A DNA stretch of 64,000 nt from Budorcas taxicolor. Its lineage: Eukaryota > Chordata > Mammalia > Artiodactyla > Bovidae. A program made the translations under genes and the position numbers. The notes beneath the pieces were generated by a model. The model was given only the letters and a program-made list of their open reading frames with translations. It had not been told where the DNA came from and did not search any database. Where the stretch lies: assembly GCF_023091745.1 (NCBI RefSeq), contig NC_068920.1:146349622-146413621 (forward strand), in the 5' to 3' direction. Positions 40,701 through 52,700 of the stretch are shown here, in pieces (position 1 is the first letter of the stretch; each line of letters starts with the position of its first letter).

Positions 40701-43700
40701 GAACAGGACAGCTGTTTGGAGGTGAGGGAAGAGCTGTGGTCGTGCAGCGAGAGCACCAAGTGAGCAGCAGGGAGCACAGCCCGGGAGCCGGGGAGGCAGA
40801 CGCGTGAGGCCCTGGCCCTGGCTGAGGTACGGGTGAGCCAGGGGAGGTTGGGGCTAAGATTATTGTGATCAGATCTGTTCAGTCCCTCCTCCCAGTTATG
40901 TAAATACTTAACACAGTAAAAGCAGTGCATGTTTGTTGTAGAAAATAAAAGCATAGGTGTAACAAAGCCCTATTTCCCAGAAAATGTTAGTGAAATACTG
41001 CAGTTTTAGAGAGAAAATGCAGGGAGAAACTGGGCCCATGAGATCAGCTAGCCAAGTGTAATAAAGCAATCCCAGGGGCAAGTGATGAATGCCTGACATG
41101 GGGTGGAGAGGAGCAGACAGGTGTTGAACCAGATTATTCCTGAGCGTGTCTAAGAAGAAGAAGCACACTACAATACCGTTTGATTACTAATTTAATATCA
41201 AAGGAGGTGGGGCGATGTTGAAATGTCTAGCAGTGTTGCCACTGAGATAAAGGATACAGAATGAAAAACATATTTAAGGCTCAACGTATTGAGCTGGGTA
41301 TTCAGCACATTGAGTCTCCAAGACCCATGTGTCCTCCTGGTCATGTTCGGCTGACAAATGGGAATGTAGGAGGTAGGCCAGAGACATTGGTTTAAGAGAT
41401 AGCAGCCTTCCCGTGGGGTTGAGACCCTGGCTTAAAAAGACTTTGCAGAAGTGCATACAAGGAAACGAGGGCTCAGAATAAAGCCCTTGGGAACAACAAA
41501 TGTTTTTTTTTTAAGTCTATGGTGAAAACCATAGACTTCTCTAAAAGCATACAAGTGCATGCGAAGTAATAGATACGGTTTTAGAGGTGTCAGGAATGTA
41601 CTGCTAGCCTGGGGCTAAGAGGTCTGATTTAGAGGGCTGAAGGAAAAGGTGGGCAGTAAACAGTACTAAGAAGTTGCCCAAAAGTTGGCGGGGGGGGACT
41701 GGAAAGAGCCGAGCGTGGAGAGGATGTCACAGAGAAGGGCATGGTACCGATGTCGGGTGGAGGGGGGGGTTCCCAACATGGAGGCGTGGCCGTGGGAAGA
41801 GTGTCAAGATCAAGGAAGGAATGGGAGAAAAAAGAACATTGTGAACAATTAGTGTAGATGGTTCCTTCAAGATACTGGCAGTGAAAGGAAGGAACCAAGG
41901 CCAAGAGCTTGACAGGAAAGGGTTTTTAGGCTTGAGAGCTGTCTTATTAATATGCAGAGAGGAATTAACCATGAAAAGGGCAGAGTGAAGAAATGACTGG
42001 ACTGAATTGGTAGGGCTGTACTGGGTGAGCAGTCAGGAGCGAATGGGGCCAGGAGCTACCAGTTAAAGAGATGGTCCATCTTCAGAAACCAGAGAGACAA
42101 TTCAGGATGGGTGGGAGTGACTCTGTTTCTAGGTAGAAAGAGAAGATGTTCACACTGGCCTTTGTTGGGAATCAGGGCACGTGACCCCCTTCAGTTACCG
42201 GGGTAGCCTTGGTCTGGGGCACCTGATGTACATGCTGGAGGTGTCTGTAAGGTAAACTCAGGAGAAAGAGTCCTTAGGATAGCTTTCCAGATTTCGATAA
42301 CAGATGATAGCTCCTCTCCTTAGGCAATAAATACTACACACCGGGAGGCCCTTACAGCTCAATTCATGAAAACATTCTTTGAAGCACCTGCTCTGTGGTC
42401 GTTGTAGTTGTTGTTCAGTCACTAAATTGTGTCTAACTCTCTGCAAAGAGATTTTCTGCCTTCAAGGAACTCATCTTCATCAGGTACTTTGGTATCTGGT
42501 GGTGAGTTGCTTATCATGTCTGCAACCTTATCCTCTTTGAATCAAACAACTGTGGCCAGCTAATTTCCTTCTCACTGATAGTAGATAAGAACTAAAAGTC
42601 TAATTCTGAAAGAAGTTTGATTTCAAACTTTTTCTTTCTTTAAAAGAGAATCTTTTATTACTCCAGTAATCGGTACTCCACTGATACACAAGCATGTTAT
42701 CATCGCTGTATGTATGACTTTATTATCACAAGCATGCTATCGCTGAAATACAAATATAGGATGAAAGGTAACAGTCTCCTCTCCCCTGACACTCCCTCCC
42801 TGAGGTCCTGAGTGACCTCCTGGTCACTCCCAGGTATGCACACACTCATGTGTACACTTTTGGATCGCACTAATCTCATTGCCAAGTCACATGTTCTTTT
42901 CATTGAAAAACAAGTTTTGAAATGTTTTCTTTGTAAGTGCATGGAGGTTTGCCTTATGGCTGCATAAGTATTTCAGAAGGTGGATGGGCCATAATATCTA
43001 ATTTTGAGTATTTAGGTTGTTTCTTGATTTTCTCTTCCATTTTCACAGTTATAAATATGTACCCACATGCAAGAATTTCTTTAGACCATAACCTGACGAT
43101 AGAGTTTGCTGGGTCATAATAGGTGTGTGTGATCAGTGTGGCCAGGTTGTCCTCCAGAAAGGCTTCATGTACCTGTCCCCGCCACACTGGTAACAATAGT
43201 GGAACCTTCTCAGATTTTAACTGAGCTGAAGGTTGAGCTAACACCTAGTGGTTGCCTGAACTTACATCTGCTGCAGTAGAGGCTTTGAAGCAATGTGTGC
43301 AAACTGGAAGCACTCAGAGTTTTCAGTAACCTTTATGTGTTGCAAAGTTACATGTTTAAAACAAAGTACTTAACATTCACCATTTATCTGTGGATTCATT
43401 TCTCTACTCTCTTTGTATCCCCTTTAATGCAGACTATGGAGGGGTGATTCCTTTATTTTCCTTCAGTTTACCTCTTCTCTTCTGTGTATTCTTGCCACCT
43501 CTTCTTAATATCTTATGCTTCTGTTAGGTCCCTACCATTTCTGTTCTTTATCGAGCCCATCTTTGCATGAAATGTTCCCTTGGTATCTAATTTTCTTGAA
43601 GAGATCTCTGGTCTTTCCTATCCTATTGTTTTCCTCTATTTCTTTGCATTGATCGCTGAGGAAGGCTTTCTTATCTCTCCTTGCTACTCTTTGGAACTCT

Positions 43701-46700
43701 TCATTCAGCTGGGAAGATCTTTGCTTTTCTTCTTTGCTTTTCACTTCTTTTCTTTTCACAGCTATTTGTAAGGCCTCCTCAGACAGCCATTTTGCTTTCT
43801 TGCATTTCTTTTCCATGGCGATCTCGATCCCTGTCTCCTGTAACAATGTCATGAACCTCCGTCTGTAGTTCATCAGGCACTCTATCTATCAGATCTAGTC
43901 CCTTAAATCTATTTCTCACTTCCACTGTATAATCATAAGGGATTTGATTTAGGTCATACATGAATGGTCTAGTGGTTTTCCCTACTTTCTTCAATTTAAG
44001 TGTGAATTTGGCAATAAGGAGTTCATGATCTGAGCCACAGTCAGCTCCCGGTCTTGTTTTTGCCGACTGTGTAGAGCGTCTCCATCTTTGGCTACAAAGA
44101 ATATAATCAGTCTGATTTTGGTGTTGACCATCTGGTGATGTCCATGTGTAAAGTCTTCTCTTGTGTTGTTGGAAGAGGGTGTTTGTTATGACCAGTGCAT
44201 TCTCTTGGCAAAACTCTATTAGTCTTTGCCCTGCTTCATTCCGTATTCCAAGGCCAAATTTGCCCGTTACCCCAGGTGTTTCTTGACTTCCTACCTTTGC
44301 ATAAAAATTCTCCAAGCCAGGCTTCAGCAATGCATGAACCGTGAACTTGCAGATGTTCAAGCTGGTTTTAGAAAAGGCAGAGGAACCAGAGATCAAATTG
44401 CCAACATCCGCTGGATCATGGAAAAAGCAACAGAGTTCCAGAAAAACATCTATTTCTGCTTTATTGACTATGCTAAAGCCTTTGACTATGTGGATCACAA
44501 TAAACTGGAAAATTCTTCACGAGATGGGAATACCAGACCACCTGACCTGCCTCTTGAGAAACCTATATGCAGATCAGGAAGCAACAGTTAAAACTGGACA
44601 TGGAACAACAGACTGGTTCCAAATAGGAAAAGGAATACATCAAGGATGTATACTGTCACCCTGCTTATTTAACTTATATGCAGAGTATATCATGAGAAAT
44701 GCTGGGCTGGAAGAAACACAAGCTGGAATCAAGATTGCTGGGAGAAATATCAATAACCTCAGATAGGCAGATGACACCACCCTTATGGCAGAAAGTAAAG
44801 AGGAACTAAAAAGCCTCTGAAAGAGGAGAGTGAAAAAGTTGGCTTAAAGCTCAACATTCAGAAAACTAAGATCATGGCATCTGGTCCCATCACTTCAGGC
44901 AAATAGATGGGGAAATAGTGGAAACAGCGTCAGACTTTATTTTTTGGGCTCCAAAATCACTGCAGATGGTGACTGCAGCCATGAAATTAAAAGACGCTTA
45001 CTCCTTGGACGGAAAGTTATGACCAACCTAGATAGCATATTCAAAAGCAGAAACATTACTTTGCCAACAAAGGTCTGTCTAGTCAAGGCTATGGTTTTTC
45101 CAGTGGTCATGTATGGATGTGAGAGTTGGACTGTGAAGAAGGCTGAGCGCCAAAGAATTGATGCTTTTGAACTGTGATGTTGGAGAAGACTCTTGAGAGT
45201 CCCTTGGACTTCAAGGAGATCCAAAAAGTCCATTCTAAAAATCAGTCCTGGGTGTTCATTGGAAGGACTGATGCTAAAGCATCCAATACTTTGGCCACCT
45301 CATGCGAAGAGTTGACTCATTGGAAAAGATTCTGATCCTGGGAGGGATTGGGGGCAGGAGGAGAAGGGGACGACCCAGGATGAGATGGTTGGATGGCATC
45401 ACGGACTCAATGGACGTGAGTCTGAGTGAACTCCGGGAGATGGTGATGGACAGGGAGGCCTGGCATGCTGCAGTTCATGGGGTCGCGAAGAGTCAGACAC
45501 GACTAAACTGAACTTAACTTACCTCTTCTCTGTGCCTTTATGGATTTCTTCCACTCTCTCCCTCCCTTTCCTCACAAAATGATTTTAAGAACTCCAAGAA
45601 GGAGCATTATTATTAATTTAATATCAGTGTGTGTGTGTGTTTTAGAGCCTCAAAGAAGTAAATCATTCAGCTATCCTGGAGCATCTAATAAATACCTTAG
45701 TATTTCCCCCTGGAGTTTATGCCCACTCTTCTTTGTTCTAATACAGCCATACTGATCATGTACGTTCTTGACCTCGTGTCCACTCCATCCTGTGCTGAGT
45801 ACTTCTCTCACTTTCCACCTGCTATAGCCCGTGTCATATCTGTCTTCTTGGCAGTCCCCGCAGTCATCATGAAAAAAGCTTTTTTTTTTTTTCTATTGAA
45901 ATTCTTAACTTGACCGTCAATTAGAAAGTAGCCAGAGGCAAGCCGACCTGAAGACTAGACAGGGAGGGGAGCAGGACAGGGAGGGGAGCGGGACTGGGAG
46001 GGCCAGCCATCCTGGGCGAGTGTGAGAAGGACAAGCACCGAGGCTCCTGCGTTTTCTTCTTTGTTCACAGTAGACAGTTTGCAGGTGTCTGGCCGGGTCT
46101 TCCATCGTCTCTGACCAAATTCACACTCGGGTAGCAGGCTTGGGGACTGCTGGTTTGCAGCCGCATTCACAGGCTGACTTTGAAGGGAAGAAAGTGGGAC
46201 CTGCTTTACTGCAGAAGCCTCTGGCCTTGGCCCCCGCGTCTGATCCTCTGCCACGGCTCCTTCCAAAGCTCAGGTCTCTCCAGGGAGCCGAGACAGGACA
46301 AGTCTCTACAAGCGCACGGCCAGGTACCCGGAGAGGAGACCAGAGCTGCTCTGCCCTGTCATGGAGGAGCTAGGTCATCCTGAGAAGAGTAGTAATTTCC
46401 CACAATTTACTTGAAAAGTCTTTTTCTTCCCAAATTAGTATTCTCTGGGTACCACCTTGTCTCAGTGGCTCCATAGTTATTCAGAATTCCTGTTACCTTT
46501 AAAATCTCAGCGTTTATAGCCCTGGAAAGAAAGAACAAAAATGAAATGAACGACCAAAGGCATTTGCTGAGGCTGACATGAGTCACACATGCTGGAGTCG
46601 GTTTACACTTTACTTTTGAATTCTGGTTAAAAAAAAAAAGGCAAAACCAAACCTTCATTTCACTCAGTTTGTCATGTGGAAGCTTGTCATTTAGAATACT

Positions 46701-49700
46701 TAATGGACACATTTCCTGAACAAAACTTTATAAATCAAGCATGGTCTGACACACACCTGGAAACCAGAAATTCTTAAATTGGTATCCTGGTTTTAGACTC
46801 GAATCCTTCTGTGGCCTGGGGCAAGTTATAGAATATCTTACCTCCCTTTTTGCCATCTATATTCTGTCTCAGGGATGTTGAAAGGATTAATTAGTTAGTC
46901 TGTTAAGAACTTTGAAGATGAAAAGTACTTTAAAAGTGCTTCTTAATAGCATTATTGCTTAGAAAAGAGTTGCCACTTCTATGCTAACCACTTTATGTCT
47001 CAAATTATGTAAGGAAGGTATATTTAGTACTAACTAGTCGTCGTAAACTAGAGGTAGAGCTTTCAAAGCTGTGAACATCAAACACTGGCTTTCAGAATTT
47101 CAAAGGAGCATCACTGTCTCGTGGAGCTGTGTTCTCAGTAATTAGTCCCAAAGATCGTGTTTCAGGAAAAAGACGACTCTTTCATACAATGTACCACCAC
47201 CACCAGTCTCTTTAAAATTCAGCCAAGCTTTTAAATTAGAAAAGGGTGCATTCAGTTTTAAGTTGGTGCAAGGAGTATTGGAAGTGTTTTTACTTGTTTT
47301 TTTTGAGGAAGGAACTGAATAGAAGAGACAACCTTATTCTTTTTGGTTCCCTCTCCTCTTCTCTTCTAGTTTCATCCCAGGGATGTGAGGGTATTGCTTT
47401 AACCTTTTCTAGAGGGCTTCCCAAATCCACCTGCCAAAGGAGATGTGGTTTAATCCCTGGGTCAGGAAAATTCCCTGGAGGAGGAAATGGCAACCTACTC
47501 CAATGTCTTTTTTTTTTCTTTTTAATTGAAGAATAATTGCTTTACAGTATTGTGTTGGTTTGTGCCATACATCAACATGAATCATGCCACTCCAGTATTC
47601 TTAACCTGGAGAATCCCATGGACAGAGGAGCCTGGCAGGCTCCAGTCCATGGGTCGCAAAGAATTGGACATGAATGAATATGCACACATGCAGAGGGCTA
47701 GAGCTGACATTCAGTTCAGTTCAGTTGCTCAGTCATGTCTGACTCTTTGCAACCCCATGAATCGCAGCACGCCAGGCCTCCCTGTCCATCACCATCTCCC
47801 GGAGTTCACCCAGACTCATGTCCATCGAGTCCGTGATGCCATCCAGCCGTCTCATCCTGGGTCGTCCCCTTCTCCTCCTGCCCCCAATCTAAAACTTACT
47901 AAAAATATCTATCTTTAGGCTTAGTTCTGTTTTTTCGCTCTAAAGCAAGTTAACGCTGATCTGCTTTTATAATAAAGCATTGTTATAAGAACATGTAATG
48001 AAGTGTTATATAACTGGTACTAAATTCAAAATCAGAATCAACATCTTGACTGTCATAGATGCAGTGAGTTGCCAGGCACAGCAGACCATAGCAAAGACAA
48101 AGATTATAGAAAGAGACTTTAGAAACATGATCACGAAGCGAAATTTGAGCTGGGGGTAAATTGTGTCCGAAAGTACGTCGAGTACGAAGTTGAAAGGAGA
48201 GGTGGCCCTGGATCAGGCTCAGTCAGCGCCCAGTGCCATTAGATGATCTCATGTGTCAAGTTGCTTGTGCTGTGGGCAATGAGCGTGGCCGACAAGCTAA
48301 GGGGTGAAGGAAAAGTCAGAGTTCTCATGGCACTTCTCTGTGGCTTGACCTGAAAGGCTTTGTGTTCACTGCTGTGTAGAAGGTGAATGAGTTGCTGAGA
48401 TGCTCACATACCTAACTGGTGCCTGGATTTAGTATAAAATGGTTTAGCAGCTTAAGTGCCTCTGACCGTTACAGTAAATTACATGCTTCAGAAATATGGC
48501 TCCTTTGCATTTTGGCTTCAGAAATGTGATTTAGTAACATAAATAGCAAGCACTGAAATATGTGGAACCACCACTTAAAACACTTAATTAGTGGGTGTTT
48601 GGGACAGCCATTGTTTCTACTGCCTATTTGCTGAGTCTGAGTAATGACGGTTTGAGTGTCTGCAATTCTGTCCATTGATTGTGTTAAACAAATGCCATTT
48701 TCTGTCTTTACCACATGTGTAAAAGGTCATTCTTTGTGTGATCAATTCTAATTAAAGCTTGTTTCTAATGGGAAATCAAAACATAACCCTAATTAATGTG
48801 TCATTCTCTTAAATTTCCTGCAGTAAAACCCTTGAAGACCGGTTGAAACTTGAAGCGAAAAACGGAACATTGAGTGTATCCGACACCACGGTTGGCAGCA
48901 AACAACTGACATTTACATTAAAGAAGGTAAGTGCTTTCTCTTGTTCTTTTTTAATTCACAGAAGGAAGACGAGGCTTCCAGCAGTGTTGTGTGTGTCTGA
49001 CCTCAGAGCTGCCTTCCAGGCTTCCCCCTGTTGAGGAAGCGTGTGCTGTTCAGGCGTTTTTTCCCTTCAGCCGGAGCCCCTCCTGGGTTGCAAGCACACT
49101 GCAAGGCAGAGCATTGGCAGAGCCAGGCGTATGTCTGGTGTCTCAAAGGAGGCAGGCCCCCAGTGACCCCAGGCTCGGTACTGTTGGTGAAGAGCCGCAG
49201 CATGGTTTCGGGGTCACTGGGTCACCCGAGGTGGGACCTTGTAAAACAGAAGTCCTGACCATCCACGGCTGTGAAAGAATAGTTCAGGCTCACATGGACT
49301 TGATCAAGAACTGGTGATTTCTCATGTGTTCATCACAGTGCAATCAGCTTGCCCAGGGTGGATAGTTTCAGGAGGCGAATTACTCTATCCGCAGTAGGCC
49401 CCATTCTAAACTGACTTAACAACAGTCATTTCTAAGCCACCTTTGATGACACCTGGCATACAATGAAGGAGGAATAAGCTGGTTTAAATATTTGCTATGA
49501 ACAGGTGAGTGAAGAAGCTCCATGGTTTTAGTTTTCAAAAAAATTTTTTTCTCATTTGGTCGTTCTTGCTTAGTATGTATTGTCACAAAGAGGGAAAGAA
49601 TGACAAAGACTTCGCTTCTGATCCTTTTCTTAAATTGAGATACAATACAAGTATCTAAAATCCACCCTTTTAAAAATATACAGTTCAGGGTTTTTCAGTT

Positions 49701-52700
49701 CAGTTCAGTTGCTCAGCCGCGTCCAACTCTTTGTAACCCTATGAATCCCAGCGCGCCAGGCCTCCCTGTCCATCACCAACTCCCGGAGTTTTCAGTAGTC
49801 ACCAAATGCTGTGCTCGATCATCGCCATCTAAATCTGGACCATCCTCATCACTCCAAAAGGAAACCCACCCTCTCATGTCCCAGCCTGTGGATTTGCCTG
49901 TTCTGGACATTGTGTGTATATGTAGATCACACAACGTGTTTTCTTTTGTGACTAGCCTCTTTTACCTTAGCATGTTTGTAAAGGCTAACCCATGTTGCAG
50001 CCTGTACAAAAGCTTTATTCATTTTTGCGACTGAGTAATATTTAATTCTGTGAATATACCAGTTTTTTGTTGGTCAGTTGCTAAGTGGAGTCCGACTCTT
50101 TTGCGATATTATAGACTGTAGCCTGCCAGGCTCCTCTGTCCATGCGATTCTCCGCGCAAGAATACTGGAGTGGGTTGCCATTCCCTTCTCCAGGGGATCT
50201 TCCTGACCCAGGGATTAAATCCATGTCTCCTTCATTGGCCAGCAGATTCTTTACCACTGAAATACCTGGGAAGCCCATACCACAATTTGCTTGTCCCTTA
50301 ATCTGATGGTGGACATTAGAGTTGTTTGTTTTTTTAACTTTTTGAGGAACGACTAGACTGTTTTCCAAAGCTATGGCACTATTGCCCATTCCCACCATCA
50401 GTCTGTGAGGGTTCTGTTTTTTCCCTCATCCTTGCCAATACTTGTTACTGTTGGTCTTTATTGTAGTCATCCTTGTGGGTGTGAAGTGGTATCTCACTAT
50501 GGTTTTGATTGACATTTTCCTGATGACTAACAACGGTAGAGCATTTTTTTTATGCGCCTCTTGGCCATTCATACATTTCCTTCGGAGAAATGTGTTCACA
50601 ACGTCCGCTCATTCATCTCTGGTTGTTGACAGTTCTTTCTGATGTCGTCAGAAGGCCTGCCAAATGATAAGGATATTTTTTACTTAGTTACTGTTCATTA
50701 TATAGATACAAAAAAAAAAGAGCAGAAAAAGAAAAAATATTGTTTTTTTCTTTGTGATGAGAACTCTAAGGGTTTACCCTCTGAACAGCCTTCCTGTGTG
50801 TAATATAGCAGTTTTGACTGTAGTCTTCACACTGTACATCACACCCCTAATACTCCTTTATCTCGTGACTGAAGTTTGTACTTTTGATCACCTTTTCCCA
50901 AATCCCCCTCTTCCCACTCCCTCCATTAGAACTTTTTTATTCTGTGTGTAAGAAGCTTTTCAGTTAAATCTGTCTCCATTTACAGCAGACTTGCATCTTA
51001 CATTTCTCATTTAAATAAGCCAAAATTGGCTGTGTGTTCAGACTAACTCATTGTGCCTAGTTTCTTAGAGAGTCTCTGTGTGCCCTCGACCATTCCCTAA
51101 TTCCCTGTGAAGTTCACGATGCTGAGGGGGCGGCAGGCGCAGGTCCCCTGTGGGAAGACCTCGCAGGCTCCCGGCTGCCCGGCCCAGGGCTCCCTCTGCC
51201 GCACAGGGTGAGCTGGGAGGACGCAAGCATACTCCTTCTCCACGTTTCCCCAGTTGGAAGGTACTGAGGTCAGTATCAGTTTATGATTGGTGGTAAACTG
51301 GAAATAAGATGGCTCTGATTTTCCCCCCAACACCCCAAAAAACAAAAGAGGGCTACCCTGATGGCTCAGCAGTAAAGAATCTGCCTGCAGTGCAGGAAAC
51401 ATGGGTTCGATCCTTTGGCCTGGAAGATCCCCTGGAGGAGGAATTGGCAACCCACTCCAGTATTCTTGCCTGGGAAACTCTTTGGACAGACAAGCCTGGT
51501 GGGCTACAGGCCATGGGGTCGCAAACAGTCGGACACAACTTAGTGACTAAACTGCAATACAAAAACGAAACGTTTAAGTGAAAATACTTAAAGCAGCCTT
51601 GCGGTTGAGTCTAGGAGAGGCTTTGACACTAGTTTGGGGAATGCATCAGTTGGTGTTCGACTTATGCCTGTTTCATCCTTTGACTCATAGAATTTCAACT
51701 ATTAAATCTTAGTTTTATTTAAGAATTTTTATGGAATTATTGTTTGTGTTTTTTTTTTAATACAAATCCTTTTATACTAGGTGTGTGATATATTCAAGTA
51801 AAATCTCGAGTTTTCCAAGTATTTTCATATATACTTTCTAAAATCTTAATCAAATTGAAGGAGAAAAACCTATGCCTTAATATTATTTAAAATTGTGTAG
51901 TGGCAAAACTAGGATTAGGTCCCAGATTCTACTTTTAAATACCCTGTAGTTCATTCCCTCAGGGGCCCTGGGCCAGCCAGGTACTGGTGCAGGTGTGTGC
52001 TTTGCATTTAGCCTCCCCCCGCCCCGTCCCAAGATAGGATTGCCATGGATGTGGGGAAGGAGTCAGGACAGGAACAGGGAGGAGAAGAAGCTGGTTGACT
52101 CTTAACTCGTAACGAATCGATCACACAGTGGCAACATCTTGCAAATACAGCTCTTCTCTAGATTGGAGATAAGGACAGTTCTTTTTCTGGACAGGGGCTT
52201 CCCAGGTGGCGCAGTGGTAAAGTGATAAAGCCTGCCAGTGCAAGAGATGCAAGAGACCCGGGTTTGATTCCTGGGGAAGATCCCCTGGAGTAGGGAATGG
52301 CAACCCACTCTAGTTTTCTTGCCTGGAGAATCCCATGGACAGAGGAGCCTGGCGGACTGCCGCCCATGGGGTCATGAAAGAGTCAGACATGACTGAACAC
52401 ACACATGTTTCTGGACAGAGGTTTTTCTGCAGGGATCGCTGCTACCTCTGAGCTCACGTGTAGACACCTGCCTTTGTGGGGACTCCACGGGCCGGGCCTC
52501 ATGGAGTGTGCTCCAGGAGACGGAGGAGGGGCTCCTGGAAGCCCATACCCCCAAGGGAAATCCACAACAGATGTCCGTATGAAAGATGGAGAGCAGCTCC
52601 TGACTTAAAAAGCCCCAGCACTCCCTGTTTATCTTTATTTAGTACCTCATTTCCCAGAGTTACTTGGACCAGAGGCATTTTTAAAGGGATGCTTCTTAAT

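Larger units (their letters stand above)
37455..48823 (+). other. NOL10: NOL10 intron F-G
   Basis: GT-AG intron of 11369 bp. It holds L1M pieces, the rearranged BovB at 43481-45518, a MIR, and a SINE split by a tiny L1 insertion. Positions 39400-42390 are mostly unassigned intronic sequence with a perfect hairpin at 41513-41538. A GC-rich block at about 45925-46380 is not assigned to any repeat. Confidence 0.9.
49630..50560 (-). repeat. L1M antisense with two nested insertions
   Basis: ttgagatacaatacaagtat, gaaacccaccctctcatg, cccaaatctgatggtgg-like text and aagtggtatctcactatgg are antisense L1M. It is interrupted by BovB at 49698-49787 and a Bov-tA at 50068-50277. Confidence 0.75.
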
